Position numbers and translations under genes: made by a program. Under the pieces are notes generated by a model, which saw only the letters and a list, made by a program, of their open reading frames with translations, did no database searches and was not told where the DNA came from. Source: Betaproteobacteria bacterium (GTDB taxonomy: Bacteria; Pseudomonadota; Gammaproteobacteria; Burkholderiales; SG8-39). From it: 10,038 bases of DNA. Shown piece by piece: positions 5,443-10,038 of the stretch; the stretch's first letter is position 1, and the number at the start of each line of letters is the position of its first letter. Where the stretch lies: the NCBI GenBank assembly GCA_029858545.1, contig JAOUFA010000107.1, positions 1 through 10,038 on the forward strand, written 5' to 3'.

Positions 5443-6237
5443 TTACTCTACCCCGAATAGCTGCTGCAAAGCGGTTCCCGGGTCCGCCGCACGCATAAAC
5501 GCCTCGCCGACGAGAAACGCACCGACGCCCGCGGCCCGCATCATCGCCACATCTTGCGCCGCCCGGATACCGCTTTCGGTAATCACGATGCGTCCCTCGG
5601 GAATTCTGGGCAGCAGATCCAGCGTTGTTTCGAGACGTGTCGCGAAACTGCGCAAGTCGCGATTGTTGACACCGATGAGGGGTGTTCCGAGCGCGAGCGC
5701 GCGCTCAAGTTCGGCCGCGTCGTGCACCTCGACCAGCACCGCCATTCCGAGCCCCTGTGCAAGCGCTTCCAGTTCGCGCATCGCACCCGAGTCGAGCACC
5801 GCCGCGATGAGCAGGACACAGTCGGCACCCATCGCACGCGCCTCCAACACCTGATAGGGATCGATGATGAAGTCCTTACGCAATGCCGGAAGCGAGCACG
5901 CAGCGCGCGCGGCAATCAGGTATTCGGGGGCACCCTTGAAATATTCGCGGTCGGTGAGGACCGACAGGCAGGCCGCGCCGCCAGCTTCATAGCTTATTGC
6001 GATCGCCGCCGGATCGAAGTCGGCGCGCAACATTCCCTTGGACGGGCTCGCGCGCTTGACTTCAGCGATAACCGCAGGGCGACCCGTGGCCACTTTAGAG
6101 CGAATCGCGGCGACAAAATCTCGCGCCGGAGCCCCGGCACGCGCCAGACCTTCTAGCTTGGTCAACGGAACCTCGATCTGCGCGGCAAGAAGTTCCGTGC
6201 GCTTGGTTTCAATGATGCGCCGCAAGATATCCGACAC
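5443..6237 (-). CDS. trpC: Indole-3-glycerol phosphate synthase (TrpC)
   Basis: 264-residue monofunctional TIM-barrel enzyme that closes the indole ring, converting CdRP to indole-3-glycerol phosphate. Family motifs in order: VIAEVKRASPSKG (E59, K61), SVLTDREYFKG, LRKDF with the catalytic lysine K121, VLVEVHD with E170, IGVNNRDL (N191), VITESGI (E221, S222) and the phosphate loop GVGAFLVGEAFM. There is no TrpF fusion, so phosphoribosylanthranilate isomerase must be encoded elsewhere. A longer frame starts at an ATG (6265-6267) inside trpD. I prefer the GTG at 6235-6237 because GGAAGG lies 7 bases upstream, it sits 2 bases past the trpD stop, and the protein then begins VSDILRRIIETK as in relatives. 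The ATG form would add 10 poorly conserved residues. Confidence 0.95.
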   Translation of the reverse strand: MSDILRRIIETKRTELLAAQIEVPLTKLEGLARAGAPARDFVAAIRSKVATGRPAVIAEVKRASPSKGMLRADFDPAAIAISYEAGGAACLSVLTDREYFKGAPEYLIAARAACSLPALRKDFIIDPYQVLEARAMGADCVLLIAAVLDSGAMRELEALAQGLGMAVLVEVHDAAELERALALGTPLIGVNNRDLRSFATRLETTLDLLPRIPEGRIVITESGIRAAQDVAMMRAAGVGAFLVGEAFMRAADPGTALQQLFGVE

Positions 6238-6239
6238 GC

Positions 6240-7277
6240 TCAGGCCTTCCCTTGCGCCCGTGTCCACGCAACGAACTGCTCGAGTTTCCGCCTTGCCGCG
6301 CCACGCGCAATCACCTCCCTTGCCCGTTCGACCCCGGCCTCGATCGTTGGCGCGAGCCCTGCGACGTAGATGGCCGCCCCGGCATTCAACAGCACCACGT
6401 TGAGCGCCGGTCCCGGTTGATTCTCCATGACCGCAAGAATCATCGCCTTGGAGTCCCCCACCGTATTGACCTGTATTGCGCGCCGATCACAGGGTTCAAT
6501 GCCGAAGCGGCTCGGATTCACGACATACTCGATCACCTCGCCATTCAAGAGTTCGCCGACAAGGGTATCGCCCGACAGAGAGATCTCGTCCATCCCATCC
6601 ACCCCGTGCACAACCATCACGTGGCGACTGCCCAGGCGCTGAAGCACGCGCGCATGGATGCCCACCAGGTCGGGATGGAACACCCCGAGCAATTGTCGTT
6701 TCGCTCCCGCCGGATTGGTAAGCGGTCCGAGAATATTGAAGATCGTCCGGACACCCAGTTCCTTGCGCACCACCGCCGCATGCTTGAGCGCCGAGTGATG
6801 CGCAGGCGCGAACATGAAACCAATACCGGTTTCGTTGATCGACAGCGCAATCTGTTCAGGCGATAGCGCGAGATTGGCACCGAGCGCCTCCAGCACGTCG
6901 GCGCTTCCGGTCGATCCTGAGACCGCGCGGTTGCCGTGCTTGGCGACGCTGGCGCCGGCGGCCGCGCAAACGAAAATACTGGCGGTCGAAATGTTGAACG
7001 TCCGCGCTCCGTCTCCGCCGGTACCCACGACATCCACGATGCTCTCGACATCCGTCACCGGCACACGGGTCGCAAACTCGCGCATTACCTGCGCGGCCGC
7101 GGTGATCTCACCGATCGTTTCCTTCTTGACCCGTAGGCCGATCACGAAACCTCCGATCTGCGCCGGCGTCAAATCGCCACGCATGATCTGGCGCATGATA
7201 TGCAGCATTTCATCGTGAAACAGCTCGCGGTGCTCGACTGTGCGCTGAATCGCCTCGGCGATAGTGATTTCCTTCAT
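6240..7277 (-). CDS. trpD: Anthranilate phosphoribosyltransferase (TrpD)
   Basis: 345-residue TrpD, which joins anthranilate to PRPP to give phosphoribosylanthranilate. The PRPP and pyrophosphate binding loop GTGGDG is at 85-90, NISTAS follows at 95-100, the anthranilate/PRPP segment KHGNRAVSG is at 113-121, H160 and R171 lie in the anthranilate site, and the metal-binding D230-E231 sits in GMDEIS. Length is normal, with no TrpG fusion. AAGGAG is 7 bases before the ATG and overlaps the end of trpG; only 2 bases separate the trpG stop from this start, and 2 more separate its stop from the trpC start, so translation is probably coupled. Confidence 0.97.
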   Translation of the reverse strand: MKEITIAEAIQRTVEHRELFHDEMLHIMRQIMRGDLTPAQIGGFVIGLRVKKETIGEITAAAQVMREFATRVPVTDVESIVDVVGTGGDGARTFNISTASIFVCAAAGASVAKHGNRAVSGSTGSADVLEALGANLALSPEQIALSINETGIGFMFAPAHHSALKHAAVVRKELGVRTIFNILGPLTNPAGAKRQLLGVFHPDLVGIHARVLQRLGSRHVMVVHGVDGMDEISLSGDTLVGELLNGEVIEYVVNPSRFGIEPCDRRAIQVNTVGDSKAMILAVMENQPGPALNVVLLNAGAAIYVAGLAPTIEAGVERAREVIARGAARRKLEQFVAWTRAQGKA

Positions 7278-7279
7278 TC

Positions 7280-7846
7280 TTACTCTCCTTGCAGGAAATT
7301 CTTGAGCATTGCGTGACCATGCTCGGTGAGCAAGGCCTCGGGATGAAACTGCACGCCCTCGACCCCAAGCGTGCGATGACGCAACCCCATGATCTCACCG
7401 TCCTCCGACTCCGCACTTATCTCTAGACATGTCGGAAGCGAAGCGCGCTCGACAACAAGAGAATGGTAGCGTGTCGCGACGAAGTTATCGGGCACGCCGG
7501 CAAATACGCCACGGCCGTCGTGGCGGATGCGCGAAATCTTGCCGTGCATCACCTGCTTGGCGCGTAACACCTTGCCACCAAATGTCTGGCCAATCGCTTG
7601 GTGGCCCAGACAGACTCCGAGGAGCGGAATCTTGCCGGCCAAGCGCGCGATCAAAGCGAGCGTGATCCCCGCGTCATTGGGAGTGCCAGGTCCGGGAGAA
7701 ATTACGACTCGCGCGGGCCGCTCGGACTCGATCTCGTCGACGGTCTTCTCGTCGTTGCGATACACCTCGACCGCCTCGCCCAGTTCGCCGAAATACTGCA
7801 CCAAGTTGTAGGTGAAGGAGTCGTAGTTGTCGATCATTATGAGCAT
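7280..7846 (-). CDS. trpG: Anthranilate synthase glutamine amidotransferase subunit (TrpG)
   Basis: 188-residue class I glutamine amidotransferase that supplies ammonia to TrpE. The catalytic triad is C79 (GVCLGHQ), H168 and E170 (QFHPE). The oxyanion region ISPGPGTP (49-56) and N-terminal MLIMIDNYDSFTYN are typical. Such subunits often also serve p-aminobenzoate synthase as PabA; a dual role is possible and cannot be settled here. The frame stays open 58 codons upstream, overlapping trpE, but that segment is arginine-rich out-of-frame trpE sequence. The ATG at 7844-7846 has GAGG 8 bases before it and matches the family start. It lies 10 bases after the trpE stop. Confidence 0.96.
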   Translation of the reverse strand: MLIMIDNYDSFTYNLVQYFGELGEAVEVYRNDEKTVDEIESERPARVVISPGPGTPNDAGITLALIARLAGKIPLLGVCLGHQAIGQTFGGKVLRAKQVMHGKISRIRHDGRGVFAGVPDNFVATRYHSLVVERASLPTCLEISAESEDGEIMGLRHRTLGVEGVQFHPEALLTEHGHAMLKNFLQGE

Positions 7847-7856
7847 CGTGGCCACC

Positions 7857-9395
7857 TCAGGCGCGCGAACCCGATCCGCCACGGACCGCTGTGATGGCAC
7901 GGGCGTGTTCTGCCGACGCGACTTCCGCCGCGCGCAGGATAGCGCGCGTCTTGTGCAAGGTTTCGTTCCATTCGGACAGTGGCACCGAATCGGCGACGAT
8001 TCCAGCCGCCGCCTGGACATGCAGGCGGCCGTCCTTTAGCACCGCCGTACGAATCGCGATCGCGACGTCCATGTCTCCATTGAACCCAAAGTAGCCCACC
8101 GACCCGCTGTAGACGCCGCGTTTCACCGGCTCCAACTCGTCGATGATCTCCATTGCGCGTACCTTGGGCGCACCGCTCACGGTGCCTGCCGGAAAACTCG
8201 CCTTGAAGACATCGACCGCGTCGAATCCCGGAGCAACGCGGCCCTCCACGTTGGAGACGATGTGCATCACGTGGGAGTAGCGCTCGACGACCATCTTCTC
8301 GGTAACCTTGACGCTACCGATGTCTGCGACTCGCCCGACGTCGTTCCGTCCCAGATCGATCAACATCACATGCTCGGCGCGTTCCTTCGGGTCGGCGAGG
8401 AGTTCTTCCGCGATACGCGAATCGTCCTCGGGCGTTGCGCCACGCGGCCGCGTACCGGCTATCGGACGCAGGGTGATCTGGTCGCCCGCGAGGCGTACCA
8501 TGATTTCTGGCGAGGCGCCAACCACATGATGATCGTCGAAATCGAAGTAGAACATGTAGGGGGACGGATTGACGCCGCGCAGAGCTCGATAGAGCGCGAG
8601 TGGCGGCGCCTCGAACGCCCGTGACGTGCGCTGCGAGATTTGCACCTGCATCATGTCGCCAGCGTGGATGTACTCCTTCGACCGATGTACCGCCGCAATG
8701 AATTCTTCCTCCGTAAACGTTCGTTCGAGCGGCGACGCCAATGCCGGTTCATCCGATTCGCAGGCCAGTACCATGCTCTCGGGAAGCGGCGTGGCAAGCC
8801 GCAGGCGCAGACACTCGAGCCGCTCGCGTGCCTGACGCCAGGCATTGGGTTCTCGCGGGTCGGCGTACACCACCAAGTAGAGTTTGCCTAGCACGTTGTC
8901 GACCACCGCGAGTTCGTCGGACACGAGCAGCAGCATATCGGGCGTGCCGAGCGGGTCGCGCTTGTCGCGCTTTAGAGCGCGCGGCTCGACATGCCGTACC
9001 ATCTCGTACCCGAAATACCCGACGAGCCCTCCCCCGAAACGCAGCGTCGCGGGAACCGGCGCCATGCGCTGGCGCTTCAGGTACTGTCGCAAGTATTCGA
9101 ACGGGTCCGCGTCCTCGATGCGCTCCAGGCACACGTCCGCGCCGCGCGCATCTCGCAGCAGGCGGCGTACGGTGGAACCGCGTGCCTCGATACGCTCGGT
9201 ACAGGCAAGGCCGATGAAAGAATAGCGCCCGAAACGCTCGCCGCCCACCACCGATTCGAGCAAGTACGAGAATGGCGCATTGGCGAGCTTTACATACACT
9301 GCCAGTGGTGTGTAGAGATCTGCGCGTGCCTCGGCGACGACCGGTACGCGCGTAAAACCATCTTGGGCGAGCTTCCGGAATTCAAGCTCTGTCAT
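7857..9395 (-). CDS. trpE: Anthranilate synthase component I (TrpE)
   Basis: 512-residue chorismate-utilising enzyme that, with TrpG, turns chorismate and glutamine into anthranilate, the committed step to tryptophan. The N-terminal LLES (45-48) is the tryptophan-binding motif for feedback inhibition. The catalytic C-terminal half shows PIAGTRPRG (311-319), LGRNDVGRV (348-356), SHVMHIVSNVEG (374-385), FPAGTVSGAPK (401-411), and the Mg-binding region after it. Family members of this type are 490-520 residues. GGAG lies 7 bases before the ATG. It is the first gene of trpEGDC; a 145-base leader separates it from gph, which is read in the same direction. No tryptophan-rich leader peptide is visible. 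Confidence 0.97.
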   Translation of the reverse strand: MTELEFRKLAQDGFTRVPVVAEARADLYTPLAVYVKLANAPFSYLLESVVGGERFGRYSFIGLACTERIEARGSTVRRLLRDARGADVCLERIEDADPFEYLRQYLKRQRMAPVPATLRFGGGLVGYFGYEMVRHVEPRALKRDKRDPLGTPDMLLLVSDELAVVDNVLGKLYLVVYADPREPNAWRQARERLECLRLRLATPLPESMVLACESDEPALASPLERTFTEEEFIAAVHRSKEYIHAGDMMQVQISQRTSRAFEAPPLALYRALRGVNPSPYMFYFDFDDHHVVGASPEIMVRLAGDQITLRPIAGTRPRGATPEDDSRIAEELLADPKERAEHVMLIDLGRNDVGRVADIGSVKVTEKMVVERYSHVMHIVSNVEGRVAPGFDAVDVFKASFPAGTVSGAPKVRAMEIIDELEPVKRGVYSGSVGYFGFNGDMDVAIAIRTAVLKDGRLHVQAAAGIVADSVPLSEWNETLHKTRAILRAAEVASAEHARAITAVRGGSGSRA

Positions 9396-9443
9396 GAGAC
9401 TTCTCCACTGCGTATTTGAACGAAGACCTGCGGCCCGGCAACT

Positions 9444-9502
9444 CCGCGCCCCCTTGCCGCGCGGGGACGCACGTCGGTTTAGCGGCGCCAGGGGCGCCAG
9501 CT
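9444..9502 (-). promoter_or_regulatory. Two GC-rich hairpins in the trpE leader
   Basis: Within the gph-trpE gap, the minus strand can form GGCGCC / GGCGCC with a 3-base loop (9484-9498, flanked by AGC / GCT) and CCGCGC / GCGCGG with a 9-base loop (9444-9464). Neither is followed by a T run, so neither is an intrinsic terminator. There is no short frame with adjacent TGG codons, so this does not look like a classical trp attenuator. The hairpins could simply reflect the GC-rich composition. Confidence 0.35.
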
Positions 9503-9529
9503 ATGCCAAGTCGAAAACCAAGTCTTCAA
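9500..9529 (-). promoter_or_regulatory. Possible promoter of the trp genes
   Basis: Minus strand TTGAAG (-35, 9524-9529; 4 of 6), an 18-base spacer, and CATAGC (-10, 9500-9505) preceded by TGG as an extended -10. The match is weak. It is offered because it is the only sensible candidate between gph and trpE; transcription could equally read through from gph. Confidence 0.3.
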
Positions 9530-9540
9530 GTGGATGTCAT

Positions 9541-10038
9541 TCACGACTGTTCGCCTGATGCAGTCCCCGCAGACCATCGCGCGGCGAGCCCCGGGACAAG
9601 CAATACTGCCGCATCGAGCAGCGTTGGGACTATACCATCGGCGTCGATGTCACGCACGTCCCGGCCCTCGCGGTAGCCGTAGGGCACGAGCAGAAACCGG
9701 CAGCCCGCGGCACGCGCGCCCTGGGCGTCGTTGTCGGAGTCTCCGATCACACAGCCTTCGCTGGCGCCCACCCCGAGCATCGCGCAGGCATGTAAGAAAA
9801 TCGCTGGATCGGGCTTGCGCCGCCCCACCGCATCGCTTGTCACCACCGCCGCGAAGTATTCGTCGAGTCCGGTGGCCGCAAGCAGCGGTCCGGTAAAACG
9901 CGCCGCCTTGTTGGTCACGCAGGCGAGCTGCAATCCGGCCGCGCGCATCGCCGCAAGGCCTTCGCGCGCCCCGGGGAACACCACGGAGGACCGACCATTG
10001 CAGCGCTCATAATGGCCGGAAAATTTCTCGAGCGCGCG
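9541..10038 (-). CDS. gph: Phosphoglycolate phosphatase (Gph), N-terminal part outside the window
   Basis: The last 165 residues of a HAD-superfamily phosphatase; the frame is open to the right edge, so the start lies beyond it. Gph hydrolyses 2-phosphoglycolate, formed by oxygenation of RuBP or by DNA repair. Visible HAD motifs are VTNK (motif II, residues 41-44 of the visible part), RRKPDP (motif III lysine, about 75) and GDSDND (motif IV acidic residues, 99-104). The N-terminal nucleophile DxD is off the window. HYERCNGRSS just before VFPGAREGLAAMR is like betaproteobacterial Gph, and gph upstream of trpE is a familiar arrangement there. A GTG inside the frame at 9982-9984 is not the real start, since homology continues upstream. 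Other HAD phosphatases are possible but less likely. Confidence 0.88.
   Translation of the reverse strand, partial: RALEKFSGHYERCNGRSSVVFPGAREGLAAMRAAGLQLACVTNKAARFTGPLLAATGLDEYFAAVVTSDAVGRRKPDPAIFLHACAMLGVGASEGCVIGDSDNDAQGARAAGCRFLLVPYGYREGRDVRDIDADGIVPTLLDAAVLLVPGLAARWSAGTASGEQS

Noticed and set aside
7847..8020. 58-codon N-terminal extension of trpG
   Set aside because: It is the trpE 3' end read in another frame, rich in Arg and Ser. The family start MLIMIDNYDSF has its own SD.
9529..9540. Short frame ATG-ACA-TCC-ACT just after the gph stop as a trp leader peptide
   Set aside because: Four codons with no tryptophan and no following attenuator structure.

Overview
This window comes from a high-GC proteobacterial chromosome, most likely betaproteobacterial. 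The evidence is the conserved block rplM-rpsI / argC-(coiled-coil protein)-bactofilin-erpA, the nearby OsmC/YhfA-type gene and Coq7-type ubiquinone hydroxylase, and a trpE-trpG-trpD-trpC cluster preceded by a phosphoglycolate phosphatase (gph) without trpFBA. Coq7 implies aerobic ubiquinone synthesis. I cannot assign a genus. Nearly everything is housekeeping; there are no mobile elements, CRISPR arrays, tRNAs or rRNAs.

Left half (1-3850, all minus strand). rplM and rpsI (ribosomal proteins L13 and S9) are read from a near-consensus sigma-70 promoter at 3777-3805. They end at a strong hairpin with A/T tracts on both sides (2790-2815). Directly downstream lie argC (arginine synthesis), a one-pass membrane coiled-coil protein of unknown function, a bactofilin and erpA (iron-sulfur delivery). 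These are closely spaced and close with a second terminator at 21-45.

Middle (3750-4199, about 450 bases without a protein gene). This is the most interesting stretch. The minus strand carries a perfect intrinsic terminator (9-bp stem, nine Ts) that belongs to no protein gene. Just upstream is a hairpin whose loop, CTCCTCCTTT, contains the anti-Shine-Dalgarno sequence of 16S rRNA. With a plausible promoter at 3974-4002 this looks like a small RNA of about 115 nt. An AT-rich tract (about 4012-4100) follows, then the leader of the plus-strand OsmC-family gene.

Right half (4200-10038). The OsmC-family gene (plus) converges on coq7 (minus). Upstream of coq7 is trpEGDC, read right to left with gaps of 2-10 bases, which converts chorismate to indole-3-glycerol phosphate. 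No terminator separates trpC from coq7. A 145-base leader precedes trpE, and the 3' part of gph runs off the right edge. Several starts were moved inward from the longest open frame (argC, the OsmC-family gene, coq7, trpC, trpG) on the basis of ribosome binding sites and family N termini.
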